Of a DNA stretch of 64,000 nt, positions 48,999-59,535 are shown in pieces; the stretch's first letter is position 1; every line of letters begins with the position of its first letter. The DNA is taken from the NCBI GenBank assembly GCA_903861005.1, contig CAIOSP010000054.1, positions 1 through 64,000 on the forward strand, written 5' to 3'. This stretch comes from an uncultured Pseudomonadota bacterium (GTDB lineage: Bacteria; Myxococcota_A; UBA796; GCA-2862545). Both the position numbers and the translations under genes were made by a program. The notes beneath the pieces are model-generated. The model did not search any database. It was given only the letters and a program-made list of their open reading frames with translations, and was not told the DNA's origin.

Positions 48999-50924
48999 AT
49001 GCCTTTCCTCCCCATGACAGCCGACGAGGTCGGCGACACGCCGCTCGACGTCATCCTGGTCACGGGCGACGCCTACGTCGATCACGCGTCGTGGGGTGTG
49101 TCGGCGATCGGCCGCTGGTTGGAGGCCCACGGCTACCGGGTCGGCATCATCGCGCAGCCGGACTGGGACGACGTCGAGGTGTTCCGCGTGCTGGGCCGCC
49201 CGCGCCTGTTCTTCGGGGTGACGGCCGGGAACATGGACTCGATGGTGAACCGCTTCACCGCGTCGCGGCACCTGCGCTCGACGGACGCCTACGCGCCAGG
49301 CGGCGAGTTCGGCCTGCGCCCGGACCGCGCGACCATCCCCTACGTCGCCAAGTGCAAGCACGCGTTCCCCGGCGTGCCGGTGGTGATCGGCGGCATCGAG
49401 GCCTCGCTGCGGCGCCTGGTCCACTACGACTACTGGCAGGACCGCCTGCGCGGCTCCATCCTGCTCGACGCCAAGGCCGACCTGCTGGTGTACGGCATGG
49501 GCGAACGGCAGATCGTGGAGATCGCGAAGCGCCTGGACGCGGGCCTACCGATGAGCGCGTGCCGCGACATCCCGGGTACGGCGTACGCGACCGGCAGCAA
49601 GGAGGCCCCGCCGCCGGTGGGGGACGAGGTGATCGAGCTGCCCACGCTCGACGAGTGCCGCGCCGACCCGCTCCAGTTCAACCGCGTCACGGTGTGGATG
49701 TACCGCGAGAGCAACGCGCACTGCGGCCGGGTGCTCATCCAGCGCCACGGCGAGCGCACGGTGGTGGTGAACCCGCCCGCCGAGCCGCTCGACACCGCCA
49801 TGCTCGACCGCCTGCACGAGCTGCCCTTCGAGGGCACCCAGCACCCGTGCTACCGCAAGCCCATCCCGGCGCTCGCCAGCATCCAGGGCTCGATCGCCGT
49901 GAACCGCGGCTGCTCCGGCGGCTGCAGCTTCTGCGCGCTCACCATCCACCAGGGCAAGGACGTCGTCAGCCGCTCGCCCGAGAGCGTGATGCGCGAGCTC
50001 AAGAAGATGACCGAGCAGCCCGGCTGGAACGGCATCGTGACGGACCTGGGCGGGCCCACGGCCAACATGTTCCACATGCGCTGCAACTCGGAGGCGGCCA
50101 ACAAGGTCTGCCGTCGCGTGAGCTGCCTGCACCCGGTCCGCTGCAAGCACTACGGCACCGACCACAAGCCGTTCATCGACCTGCTGCGCAAGACGCGCAA
50201 CATGCCGGGCGTGCGCCGCGTCTACGTGAACTCGGGCATTCGCTACGACCTGGCGTCGGTCGAGCCGGAGTTCATCGACGAGCTGGCGACATACCACGTG
50301 CAGGGCCAGCTCTCCGTCGCGCCGGAGCACGCGTCGTCCAAGGCGCTGATGCAGATGCGCAAGCCGGAGATCAAGTACTTCGACGCGTTCATCGACCGCT
50401 TCAAGAAGGCCACGGCCGCCGCGGGCAAGGAGCTCTTCCTGGTGCCGTACTTCCAGTGCGCGCACCCGGGCGTCGGGCCCGAGGAGGCCATCGAGCTGGC
50501 CCACTACATGAAGGCGCGCGGGCTGCGGCCGCGTCAGGCGCAGATGTTCATGCCCACGCCGGGGACCATCGCCACCGCCACCTACGTGTCGGGCATCGAC
50601 CCGTACACCAAGGACCCGGTCTACGTGGCCAAGGGTGACCGCGAGCGCAGCCGCCAGCGCGCGCTGCTCTTCTACTGGAAGCAGGAGGAGTGGCCGCACG
50701 TCCGTGAGGCGCTGATCTCCTGGGGCCGCCGCGACCTGATCGGGCGCGGGCCTGAGTGCATCGTGCCGTCTGGGCCGTCGTACGGGGCTTGGCAGAAGCC
50801 CAAGTCCGAGCGGGACGGGGTCCGGTTCGACACCCACATGGGCATGAAGGTCGAGCGGGCCTCGCCCGACGAGGAGCGCGCCGAGACCTGGGAGGCCGTG
50901 GCCGAGAGCCGTCCTTCCGCCTGA
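48999..50924 (+). CDS. ygiQ: YgiQ-family radical SAM protein
   Basis: This 641-residue protein of the UPF0313/YgiQ family has an N-terminal cobalamin-binding-like region ([18 protein letters not shown] with [13 protein letters not shown]), a radical SAM core with the [10 protein letters not shown] cluster motif (CxxxCxxC, near residue 305), and a long C-terminal domain. The N-terminal HxGH-like features and motif [11 protein letters not shown] are family-typical. The function is unproven in the literature I know of. It stands alone. ATG 48999 is taken as the start. Confidence is high for the family and low for role. Confidence 0.92.
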   Translation: MPFLPMTADEVGDTPLDVILVTGDAYVDHASWGVSAIGRWLEAHGYRVGIIAQPDWDDVEVFRVLGRPRLFFGVTAGNMDSMVNRFTASRHLRSTDAYAPGGEFGLRPDRATIPYVAKCKHAFPGVPVVIGGIEASLRRLVHYDYWQDRLRGSILLDAKADLLVYGMGERQIVEIAKRLDAGLPMSACRDIPGTAYATGSKEAPPPVGDEVIELPTLDECRADPLQFNRVTVWMYRESNAHCGRVLIQRHGERTVVVNPPAEPLDTAMLDRLHELPFEGTQHPCYRKPIPALASIQGSIAVNRGCSGGCSFCALTIHQGKDVVSRSPESVMRELKKMTEQPGWNGIVTDLGGPTANMFHMRCNSEAANKVCRRVSCLHPVRCKHYGTDHKPFIDLLRKTRNMPGVRRVYVNSGIRYDLASVEPEFIDELATYHVQGQLSVAPEHASSKALMQMRKPEIKYFDAFIDRFKKATAAAGKELFLVPYFQCAHPGVGPEEAIELAHYMKARGLRPRQAQMFMPTPGTIATATYVSGIDPYTKDPVYVAKGDRERSRQRALLFYWKQEEWPHVREALISWGRRDLIGRGPECIVPSGPSYGAWQKPKSERDGVRFDTHMGMKVERASPDEERAETWEAVAESRPSA

Positions 50925-50995
50925 CGAACCCAACTACGGGCTAGACAACTCAATCCTTGTGGTATCGTTCCGACTCTTAGAATGGAGAGGGACGC

Positions 50996-51853
50996 ATGCG
51001 GCAGCTTCGGTTTGGAGTGGTGGTCTTTGGCGCGCTGGTCGGCTGCAAGCCGGCCGAGGTCGCGGGCGCGGTCGAGGGCACCAACCCCGGCGAGTGCGAG
51101 GACGGCGCCGACAACGACGTCGACGGGTACTTCGACTGCGACGACAACAACTGCTGGGGCGCCCCGATCTGCAAGGACGGCGCGGGTGGCAGCGGCGGCA
51201 GCGGCGGCGGCGTGGACACGGACACCACCGGCGCCGACACCGACGAGCCGACGTTCAGCGGGCACGGCATCTTCGACAACCTGCAGTCGTTCTCCATGAC
51301 CTACCTGGTGACGTACGACTTCGACAATTTCGGCGACACCATCTGCAGCCAGTACTTCCACAGCACCAACTGCAACTGCTCGGCGGTGTACTCGGGTCGT
51401 GGCGTGCTGATCGAAGCCGAGAACCAGCGCAACACCTACGAGGGTGAGTGGAAGCTCGAAGCCTCCAACTGCCTGGTGCTCGACGACATGCGCGTGGAGA
51501 CCACAGACCCCACGTTCAATGACGGCTCGATCTGGCGTCCGAAGACCACGACGAGCGCGTACCACACGTTCCACTTCAAGTCGGACAAGACCGGCATCAT
51601 TGACTGGATCACGCACGCCGATCTCTCGGCGACCGATCGCGTGACCCAGAACATCATGGAGTCGGAGCAGTACTGGATCCGCGCCACCGAGCTGCACGCG
51701 CTCGACGAACTGACTTGGACGCTCCACTACCACGAGAGGGAGGTCAAGTTCGCCGACCTGATCGCCGTGATCAACATCAGCGACGTGGACTTCGCGTTCT
51801 CCGAGACGACGACGCCGCCAGAGCTCACGCTGCCCGAGCTGATCATCCCGTAG
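50996..51853 (+). CDS. myxobacteria-type lipoprotein with DxDG/Cys segment
   Basis: This 285-residue lipoprotein has signal MRQLRFGVVVFGALVGC, followed by ECEDGADNDVDGYFDC with DDNNC (about residues 34-53), a Cys/Asp stretch common in myxobacterial surface proteins. A Gly/Ser then DTD-containing linker (GGVDTDTTGADTDEP) leads to a beta-rich C-terminal domain. No catalytic residue is visible. A weak promoter-like pair (TAGACA at 50942, TATCGT at 50963, 15-base spacing) lies just upstream. The role is unknown, perhaps adhesion. Confidence 0.72.
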   Translation: MRQLRFGVVVFGALVGCKPAEVAGAVEGTNPGECEDGADNDVDGYFDCDDNNCWGAPICKDGAGGSGGSGGGVDTDTTGADTDEPTFSGHGIFDNLQSFSMTYLVTYDFDNFGDTICSQYFHSTNCNCSAVYSGRGVLIEAENQRNTYEGEWKLEASNCLVLDDMRVETTDPTFNDGSIWRPKTTTSAYHTFHFKSDKTGIIDWITHADLSATDRVTQNIMESEQYWIRATELHALDELTWTLHYHEREVKFADLIAVINISDVDFAFSETTTPPELTLPELIIP

Positions 51854-51871
51854 TCGCGGCCGACGGCGCGG

Positions 51872-53929
51872 CTACCAGCCCGCCGTCAGCATGAACTGGA
51901 ACGCGACCGGGCTGGGCTCTGGGTCCAGCATGGTGTCCTTGAGCAGCTGGAACCCCACCCAGGCCTCCAGACCGCCGAGCGGCGTGCGACCCACGCCGCC
52001 CACGCCCGCGACCGGCTGCAGGTCCTGCAGGTGGATGCCGCGCTGCACCACCGCGCCGCCGTCGACGTGGTCGTTCACCGCCTCCCAGGTGCGGCCCACG
52101 TCGAAGAAGGTGCCCAGGTACAGGTCGGGGTGCAGGCGGAAGCGCGCCTCCAGGCTGGCGTAGAGCACGGCGTCGCCGCCGGGGAGGACCTCGCCCTTGG
52201 CGCCCGGGGAGCCGGGCGGGCCCAGCCGGTGGTAGCCCCAGCCGCGCATCGAGCCTGAGCCGCCCAGGAAGAAGCGGTTGATCAGCATGCCGTCCTGGTC
52301 GCCGTCGTCGGGGGTCTCGTTGAACCCGAAAGAGAGGCGAGACACCAGCACGAGGCGGTCTGGCACCGCCGACGCGTACCATACCAGATCGCCGGCGAGG
52401 CGATGGTACTGGACCCCGTTGGTGAGGCCGATCGGGATGCCCTCCAGCCCGATCATCACGCCCTTGGTCGACAGGCGCGCGCGCTCAGTGGAGTCGTAGG
52501 CCATGGCGATCACGAGCGCGTGCAGGTCGTTGTGGTCGGCGAGGCCTAGGCCGCCCGCGCTCTTGGGCGAGAAGCCCCGAGCGAACGCGTCGGCCTGCCA
52601 GGGCCAACCGAACTCCCACACGTAGCCGCCGCGGTACGACACGCCGAAGGACAGGCGCGGGCTCGGCCGCCACCGGAAGCCGCCCTCGCCGAACGCGCGC
52701 GCCTGGAAGTACCCGCGGTAGGTGTCGAGGGCGCCGAACGCCGACGCGAAGATCGACACACGGTAGATCGGCAGCGGTGCGACCTCGATCTCCACGCGGT
52801 GGTCGGTGGCCGGGCCGTGCTGGGCGCCGGTGAAGAAGCCGTCGCCTGAACCCTCGAAGAAGCGGTAGCCCACGCGCGACACGCCCGACACGCTGGCGAA
52901 CTTCCCGCCGATGCCGCGGTGCGACCACTCCGCACCAAAGCCGAGCGCCAGCAGCGCGCCCGACGTGGAGAGCGACGTGGTGAACCGGCGCGAGTCGCGC
53001 GGCGCCTCCACGATCCGCATCGTCCACGGCAGGCTGCCGTCCGGCGCGAGCTTGGAGCCGGGCTCCATCGTCACCGACGCCACCTCAGGGTGAGCCTCGA
53101 TCTGACGGGCAAGCCAGCGGAGGTGATCGCCGAACCACGGCTTGCCCGCATGGGAGACGCGCGACGCGTGCTGTCCCAGCAAGCGGGTGTCGAGCACGGT
53201 AGCCCCGACGATCTTCAACGCGCCGATCGGCGGCGTCTCGCCCGGGTCCACATGGTAGCGCTCCACGCGCGCCTCGACGGGGCCGGCCACCTCGACCCAC
53301 ACCCGCGCCAGCGGCCACGCGGCGTTCTCCATGGTGGCGCGGAGCTTGGCGAGCACGTCGCGACGATGGGAGGCTGAGGTCGCGGTCTTGGAGGGCGGCA
53401 TGGCGCGCGCGAGCGCGTGCTGCACCGGGAGCGGCAGCGCCTTCGCGCCGAACAGGTCGGCGTGGGCGAGCACCTCGCGCGGGCCTGGATCCACCGTGAA
53501 CGTGATGTCGATGAAGCGCGTGTGCTGGCGGTTCATCAGCCAGGTGGCGTTGGCGTGCACGGGCGCCCAGCTGATCGTGGCGTCGGCCCAGCCCTCGTCG
53601 GTGAACCACCGCTTCAGGCGGTCGACGTCCTCGTCGAGGAGCGCCTTGTCGAGGAGAGGCCGCTTCTCGATCAGCGTGCCGCCGGGCGCGAACTGCCACC
53701 AGTGGGAATTGCGGTGGGTGACCACCTTGCGGGCGAGCAGGGACGTTCGGCGGGCTTGGGTGGGCGTGTCGGCCGACGCGGGCTTGAGCGGGGGCAGGTC
53801 TGGGTCGCCCAGCGGGTCGCGGCCGGTGGGGGATGGCCCGCGGACGTGGATCTGGCCCACCCACGGCACCGGCACGGGCTTGGGCACGCAGCCCAGCAGC
53901 AGCACGGTGACGAGGAGCAAGACCCGCAC
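51872..53929 (-). CDS. Omp85/BamA-TamA-like outer-membrane barrel with lipoprotein signal
   Basis: This 685-residue protein is read from GTG 53929 with signal MRVLLLVTVLLLGC, a lipobox. Residues about 90-330 contain POTRA-like units (KALLDEDVDRLKRWFTDEGW with VDPGPREVLAHADLFG and PIGALKIVGATVLDTR). The barrel follows, with the Omp85 surface motif FFLGGSGSMRGWGYH (GGxxxxRGW) and ends FMLTAGW. Omp85 proteins insert or export outer-membrane proteins. A lipid anchor on such a barrel is unusual. It is divergent from the tyrosine catabolic operon, with 125 bases between. Confidence 0.82.
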   Translation of the reverse strand: MRVLLLVTVLLLGCVPKPVPVPWVGQIHVRGPSPTGRDPLGDPDLPPLKPASADTPTQARRTSLLARKVVTHRNSHWWQFAPGGTLIEKRPLLDKALLDEDVDRLKRWFTDEGWADATISWAPVHANATWLMNRQHTRFIDITFTVDPGPREVLAHADLFGAKALPLPVQHALARAMPPSKTATSASHRRDVLAKLRATMENAAWPLARVWVEVAGPVEARVERYHVDPGETPPIGALKIVGATVLDTRLLGQHASRVSHAGKPWFGDHLRWLARQIEAHPEVASVTMEPGSKLAPDGSLPWTMRIVEAPRDSRRFTTSLSTSGALLALGFGAEWSHRGIGGKFASVSGVSRVGYRFFEGSGDGFFTGAQHGPATDHRVEIEVAPLPIYRVSIFASAFGALDTYRGYFQARAFGEGGFRWRPSPRLSFGVSYRGGYVWEFGWPWQADAFARGFSPKSAGGLGLADHNDLHALVIAMAYDSTERARLSTKGVMIGLEGIPIGLTNGVQYHRLAGDLVWYASAVPDRLVLVSRLSFGFNETPDDGDQDGMLINRFFLGGSGSMRGWGYHRLGPPGSPGAKGEVLPGGDAVLYASLEARFRLHPDLYLGTFFDVGRTWEAVNDHVDGGAVVQRGIHLQDLQPVAGVGGVGRTPLGGLEAWVGFQLLKDTMLDPEPSPVAFQFMLTAGW

Positions 53930-54054
53930 TCAGACCTCACGACGTGGCCTCCTGACCCGTCTGGCCCCGGCGCGCACCGCGATGGGCGGCGTGACCTGCG
54001 AGGAAACCGTGCCACGCTGGCGCCGGGCCCGTTAGGCGACGGAGCGGAGGTCGG

Positions 54055-55032
54055 ATGAAGCTCGCGACCATCGACAACGGAACCCGCGACGGCGCCCTCG
54101 TGGTCGTTCGCCGAGATCTCGCGGCCTGCGCCTCCGCCGCGGACGTCGCGCCCACGCTGCAAGCCGCGCTCGACGATTGGGACGCCCTCGCGCCCCGCCT
54201 GCACGCGCTGGCCGAGGCCCTGGAGCAGGGCGCCGTGCCCAGCATCGGCTTCGAGCACTGCCGCTTCCGCTCGCCGCTGCCCCGCGCCTACGAGTGGGTG
54301 GATGGCTCGGCCTACGTGAACCACATCGCGCTGGTCCGCAAGGCCCGCGGCGCGGAGCCGCCCCCCGGCCTCTACACCGACCCGCTGGTCTACCAGGGCG
54401 GCAGCGGCGTGCTGCTCGACCCCAACCAGGACGTGCCCCTGGTCGACCCGGCGTGGGGCCTGGACTTCGAGGGTGAGATCGTCGTCATCCTGGGCGACAC
54501 GCCGATCGGCACCCAGGCCACCGCGGCGGGCGGGTCCATTCGACTGGTCACGCTCGCCAACGACTGGACCCTGCGCAACCTCATCCCGCCCGAGCTCGCC
54601 AAGGGCTTTGGCTTCTTCCAGAGCAAGCCGGCCACCGCGTTCGCGCCGGTCGCCGTCACGCCCGACGAGCTGGGCGACGCCTGGAAGGACGGCCGCCTGC
54701 ACTTGGCCCTGCTGGTGGACCACAACGGCGTGCGCGTGGGGCACGCCAACGCGGGCCCTGAGATGCACTTCTCGTTTCACGACCTGATCGCGCATCTGAC
54801 CAGGACGCGCGCGTACGTCGCGGGCACGATCGTCGGCAGCGGCACGGTGTCGAACGACGATCCGTCCATGGGCTACAGCTGCGTCGCTGAGATCCGCATG
54901 CGCGAGACCATCGCCGACGGCGCCCCGAAGACCCCCTTCCTCAAGGCCGGAGATCGCGTGCGCATTGAGGTGTTGGACGCCCACGGCAAGAGCGTGTTTG
55001 GTGCCATCGACCAGCGCGTGGTGTCCGCATGA
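54055..55032 (+). CDS. fahA: fumarylacetoacetate hydrolase
   Basis: This 325-residue protein of the FAH family has DFEGEIVVILG (metal-binding Glu/Glu/Asp region, about residue 140), IRLVTLANDWTLRN, FGFFQSKPATAFAP and GSGTVSND (about 260). It hydrolyses fumarylacetoacetate to fumarate and acetoacetate, the last step of tyrosine and homogentisate degradation. The four downstream genes give the preceding steps, making the assignment firm. It begins the operon, with a GGAGCGGAGG site before ATG 54055, and overlaps the next gene by 4 bases. Confidence 0.93.
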   Translation: MKLATIDNGTRDGALVVVRRDLAACASAADVAPTLQAALDDWDALAPRLHALAEALEQGAVPSIGFEHCRFRSPLPRAYEWVDGSAYVNHIALVRKARGAEPPPGLYTDPLVYQGGSGVLLDPNQDVPLVDPAWGLDFEGEIVVILGDTPIGTQATAAGGSIRLVTLANDWTLRNLIPPELAKGFGFFQSKPATAFAPVAVTPDELGDAWKDGRLHLALLVDHNGVRVGHANAGPEMHFSFHDLIAHLTRTRAYVAGTIVGSGTVSNDDPSMGYSCVAEIRMRETIADGAPKTPFLKAGDRVRIEVLDAHGKSVFGAIDQRVVSA

Positions 55033-55673
55033 AGCTCTACGGCTACTGGCGCAGCAGCGCGACCTGGCGCGTGCGCATCGGGCTCAACCTCAAGGGCCTC
55101 GCGTATGACTACCAGTCCGTCCACCTGGTGAAGGACGGCGGCGAGCAGAAGACCGACACGCACCGCGCGCGCAACCCGCTGGGTCAGGTGCCCGTGCTGG
55201 AGGTTGAAGCCGACGGCAAGCGGGTGCACTTGTCGCAGTCGCTCGCGATCCTGCAGTGGCTCGACGAGGTCTACCCGACGCCCGCTATCCTGCCGGCGGA
55301 CGCCATCGCGCGCGCCCGCGTTCGGCAGCTGTCCGAGGTGGTGAACGCGTGGATCCAGCCGCTGCAGAACCTCGACACCCTCGCGCGCGTCGCGGCGCTG
55401 GGCGGCGATCGCAACGCATGGGCGCGCTCGGCGATCCACGACGGACTGACGGCGCTGGAGGCCACCGTGCGCGACACGGCCGGCACCTTCCTGGTGGGCG
55501 ACTCGCCGACGCTCGCGGACATCTGCCTGGTGCCGCAGCTCTACAACGCCCGCCGCTACGGCGCGGACCTGACGCCGTTCCCCACGCTCCTGCGGGTGGA
55601 GGCCGCGTGCAACGCGCTGCCCGCCTTCCAGGCTGCGCACCCTGATGTCCAGCCCGACGCTACCCCGACCTGA
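55029..55673 (+). CDS. maiA: maleylacetoacetate isomerase (zeta-class GST)
   Basis: This 214-residue glutathione S-transferase-like enzyme has the zeta-class signature SSATWRVRIGL (residues about 9-19; Ser/Ser-Cys position gives glutathione activation), NPLGQVPVLEV and SQSLAILQWLDE. It converts maleylacetoacetate to fumarylacetoacetate with glutathione as cofactor. The Cys of the usual SSCSWRVR motif is replaced by Ala. Its ATG overlaps the upstream stop (ATGA). The pathway context is unambiguous. Confidence 0.93.
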   Translation: MKLYGYWRSSATWRVRIGLNLKGLAYDYQSVHLVKDGGEQKTDTHRARNPLGQVPVLEVEADGKRVHLSQSLAILQWLDEVYPTPAILPADAIARARVRQLSEVVNAWIQPLQNLDTLARVAALGGDRNAWARSAIHDGLTALEATVRDTAGTFLVGDSPTLADICLVPQLYNARRYGADLTPFPTLLRVEAACNALPAFQAAHPDVQPDATPT

Positions 55674-55686
55674 CGCGGAGCCTTTG

Positions 55687-56844
<1,158 letters not shown>

Positions 56845-56852
56845 GAGTCGCC

Positions 56853-58037
56853 ATGCTCGATCGTCTGGTGGTCGGCGAGGTCGCGACCAAGCACCACATC
56901 ACGCTCCACGGCCCGGACGGCGCGCTCCGCTACGAGGAGTGCCTCACCCGCAAGGGCTTCGACGGTCCGTACTCCATCCTGTACCACGAGCGTCGCCCGC
57001 ACTTGGCGCAGGTGGGGGCCGGGCATCGGCATGGCTGGCCCATGCCGGTGTCGGCGGACGCGGTAAGGCCGCTCGCGCGCAGGCACTACCAGGCGCAGAA
57101 CGTGAACCGCGCCAAGTGGCTGCCGTCGTCGAACGCCGGGCCGGTGGACGCGCGCTTCCCGCTGATCTTCAACGAGGACGTGGTGATCGCGACGGTGGTG
57201 CCGATGGGCCCTGACCCGGTCTACGTCACCAACGCGGACTCGGACGAGATCCTGTTCATCCATGAGGGCGGCGGCGTCCTGCGCACGATGTTCGGTGACC
57301 TGCGCTTCAACGCGCTCGACTACGTGTGCGTGCCGCGCGGCGTGCTGCACCGCTTCATCCCGGACGCCGACACGCGCCAGACCTGGCTGTCAATGCAGTG
57401 CCTGGGCGGCGCGGGCCTGATCGACAAGTGGCGCAACGACGTGGGCCAGCTGCGCATGGACGCGCCCTACTCGCACCGCGACTTCCGCCGGCCGGAGTTC
57501 GTGGGGCCGATGGACGAGGGCATCCGCGAGCTGGTCGTGCTGCGCGAAGGCCGCTGGCACACGTTCCGCTACGCGGACAGCCCGCTCGACGTGGTGGGCT
57601 GGGACGGCACCGTCTACCCGTGGGTCTTCCCCATTCTGAACTTCCAGCCGCGCGCGGGGCTGGTGCACCTGCCGCCCGACTGGCATGGAACGTTCGCGGC
57701 GCGTGGCGCGTTGATCTGTTCGTTCGTGCCGCGTGTGGTGGACTTCCACCCGGACGCCATCCCGTGCCCGTACCCGCACAGCTCGGTCGACTGCGATGAA
57801 TTCCTCTACTACGTGCAGGGCAATTTCACGTCGCGCCGCGGCGTGGGGTCGGGCAGCATCAGCGTGCACCCCTACGGCATCCCGCACGGCCCGCACCCCG
57901 GGTCGTACGAGCGCAGCCTCGGCACCACGCGCACCGACGAGCTGGCGGTCATGGTCGACACCTTCCGGCCCATGCACGCCACGCCCTACGCGATCGGCGT
58001 CGAAGATCCGGGTTACCACGACAGCTTCCTCACCTGA
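56853..58037 (+). CDS. hmgA: homogentisate 1,2-dioxygenase, short form
   Basis: This 394-residue protein is shorter than most homogentisate dioxygenases (about 430-445). It has the N-terminal RRPHLAQVGAGHRHGWPMP region, NADSDEILFIHEGGG, and PYPHSSVDCDEFLYYVQG with HPYGIPHGPHPGSYE, the region of the Fe-binding His/Glu/His set. It opens the ring of homogentisate to maleylacetoacetate. Homologues of this size are known in several bacterial phyla. Context is decisive: it follows hpd by 8 bases. Exact ligand residues need an alignment. Confidence 0.9.
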   Translation: MLDRLVVGEVATKHHITLHGPDGALRYEECLTRKGFDGPYSILYHERRPHLAQVGAGHRHGWPMPVSADAVRPLARRHYQAQNVNRAKWLPSSNAGPVDARFPLIFNEDVVIATVVPMGPDPVYVTNADSDEILFIHEGGGVLRTMFGDLRFNALDYVCVPRGVLHRFIPDADTRQTWLSMQCLGGAGLIDKWRNDVGQLRMDAPYSHRDFRRPEFVGPMDEGIRELVVLREGRWHTFRYADSPLDVVGWDGTVYPWVFPILNFQPRAGLVHLPPDWHGTFAARGALICSFVPRVVDFHPDAIPCPYPHSSVDCDEFLYYVQGNFTSRRGVGSGSISVHPYGIPHGPHPGSYERSLGTTRTDELAVMVDTFRPMHATPYAIGVEDPGYHDSFLT

Positions 58038-58046
58038 GGTCTTCGG

Positions 58047-58757
58047 GTGCGTGTAGCGGCGGTGCAATTCAAAGCGGACCGCGTGAACCCAAAGGGCGCG
58101 CGCGCGTCGCTGGCCAGGTGGGTGGGTCGCGCCGCGATCGGCTCGGACCTTGTCGTGTGCCCCGAGATGGCGGCCACCGGCTACATCTTCGCCAACCGCG
58201 CCGCGGCGTCGTTGGTGGCCGAGGACCCCACCGGGCCCACCTTCCAGGCGCTGCGCGTGCACGCCAAGGAGAACGCCGCGTGGGTGGTCGCGGGCTTCCC
58301 CGAGCGCGCCGGCGACACGCTCTACAACAGCGCGATGGTGATCGACGCGCGCGGTGAGCTGGCGTTTGTGTACCGCAAGACGCTGCTGTTCGAGGCCGAC
58401 GAGACCTGGGCCTGCCCGGGGGACTCCGGCTACGTCGCGTTCGAGACGCCATTCGGACGCTTCGGCGTCGGCATCTGCATGGACCTCAACGACCCCATGT
58501 TCTTGGAGTGGTCGACCGACTCCGAGCTGGACGCGCTGGCCTTCCCGACGAACTGGCTCGACGAGGGCGGCGACGTCTGGCCCTACTGGCGTTGGCGGGC
58601 GTCGCAGGCGGGGACGACGCTGATCGCCGCCAACACCTACGGGCACGACGCCCCGCTGGACTTTGTGGGGCGCAGCGCGGTGGTGACGGCGGCGCGTGTG
58701 CTGGCGGGGGCGCCGAAGCAGGGGGATGTGGTGGTGCGGGCGACGTTGAAGCGGTGA
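58047..58757 (+). CDS. nitrilase-fold carbon-nitrogen hydrolase
   Basis: This 236-residue cytoplasmic protein has the Glu-Lys-Cys catalytic set: Glu in CPEMAATGY (about 39), Lys in YRKTLLF (about 110) and Cys in GICMDLND (about 145). It starts at GTG 58047, 9 bases after hmgA, and ends the operon. Members hydrolyse amides or nitriles; the substrate here is unknown. It may handle an amide that feeds the pathway or clean up a side product such as a damaged amide. The assignment to the fold is firm. Confidence 0.88.
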   Translation: MRVAAVQFKADRVNPKGARASLARWVGRAAIGSDLVVCPEMAATGYIFANRAAASLVAEDPTGPTFQALRVHAKENAAWVVAGFPERAGDTLYNSAMVIDARGELAFVYRKTLLFEADETWACPGDSGYVAFETPFGRFGVGICMDLNDPMFLEWSTDSELDALAFPTNWLDEGGDVWPYWRWRASQAGTTLIAANTYGHDAPLDFVGRSAVVTAARVLAGAPKQGDVVVRATLKR

Positions 58758-59535
58758 GGGGCGCGCCGTAGGGGCGGCGCGGGCGGCCGCGCTGGGGCCG
58801 TTCGTGGCGCTGGCGCGCCGTGTGCGCGGTCGGCGGTGTGTGCGCCCGTGTCCGAGTCGCGGTCGGTGTTGTCGCACTGGCGTCGGCCGAGTCGCGGCCG
58901 GTGTTGTCGCGTGGATGGTGCCTGAGTCACGGTCTGCGTTGCCTTGCGGGCCACGGCGGGTGCGGTTCGTGCGTCGAACGGCGATGCGCGGCGGCTCGCG
59001 CGACGGTGGGTGCGGCGCGTGAGTCGCACGGCGGTGCGGAACGGCGCGCGCGTTTGTCGGCGTGGCGCGTGTGCGAGTGGCGCGTCGCGCGGCGGAGCGA
59101 TCGCCGATTGGGCGTCGGATTGGATCGCGTGCGGCGTGGCCGACCTGTGGGACGTAGGGATCGCGCTGCGCGGTCCGGATGCGCGGTGCGCCGCTCGGGC
59201 AACCACCCCCGGCTGCGATTGGCGCGCGGCTGGGGCGCCGCGCCGCGGGATGGCGCGACCGTTTGCGTGCTCAACCGGCGCGCGAAGCGCGCGGCTCAGT
59301 GGGGACTTCGTGATTGTCATTTGTGAAGGGTTGTCCTTGACAGTTTCGCGGCCTTCGACGCGGACGAGGCGCTGCCGCCATGCGCGCGCCGCGCCTGGGG
59401 CACCTCCCGCGCGCCGCGCAGCGCGGATCGACACTCCTCCGCCTCGCGCGTCGTCTGACGCCGTCGGGAGCGCCCGCAGGCCCCAACGGAGGCGCCGAAA
59501 TTCGCGGTGATACCTCGTCTCATCCCGAGGCCACC
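58758..59535. other. 778-base spacer with repeats and no supported gene
   Basis: This spacer between the tyrosine operon and the HNH gene has a skewed, repetitive GC-rich composition. Open frames on both strands are low-complexity (Arg, Ala, Pro, Thr) and lack ribosome binding sites. It holds the 35-base tandem repeat described separately. A TTGACA box at 59337-59342 could be a -35 element for the HNH gene, but I see no matching -10. Confidence 0.5.
58854..58958. repeat. three tandem 35-base degenerate repeats
   Basis: Units start at 58854, 58889 and 58924, exactly 35 bases apart. Each begins gagtcrcgg-type (gagtcgcggtcggtgttg, gagtcgcggccggtgttg, gagtcacggtctgcgttg); the first about 22 bases are similar and the last 13 differ. 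A weak fourth unit (cgcggtcgg) lies before the first. This is a short minisatellite. The divergence of the last part of each unit recalls CRISPR spacing, but the units are too few and too degenerate. Confidence 0.7.

Noticed and set aside
58854-58958. CRISPR array
   Set aside because: Only three degenerate units with 13-base gaps, no palindromic repeat, no cas genes nearby.
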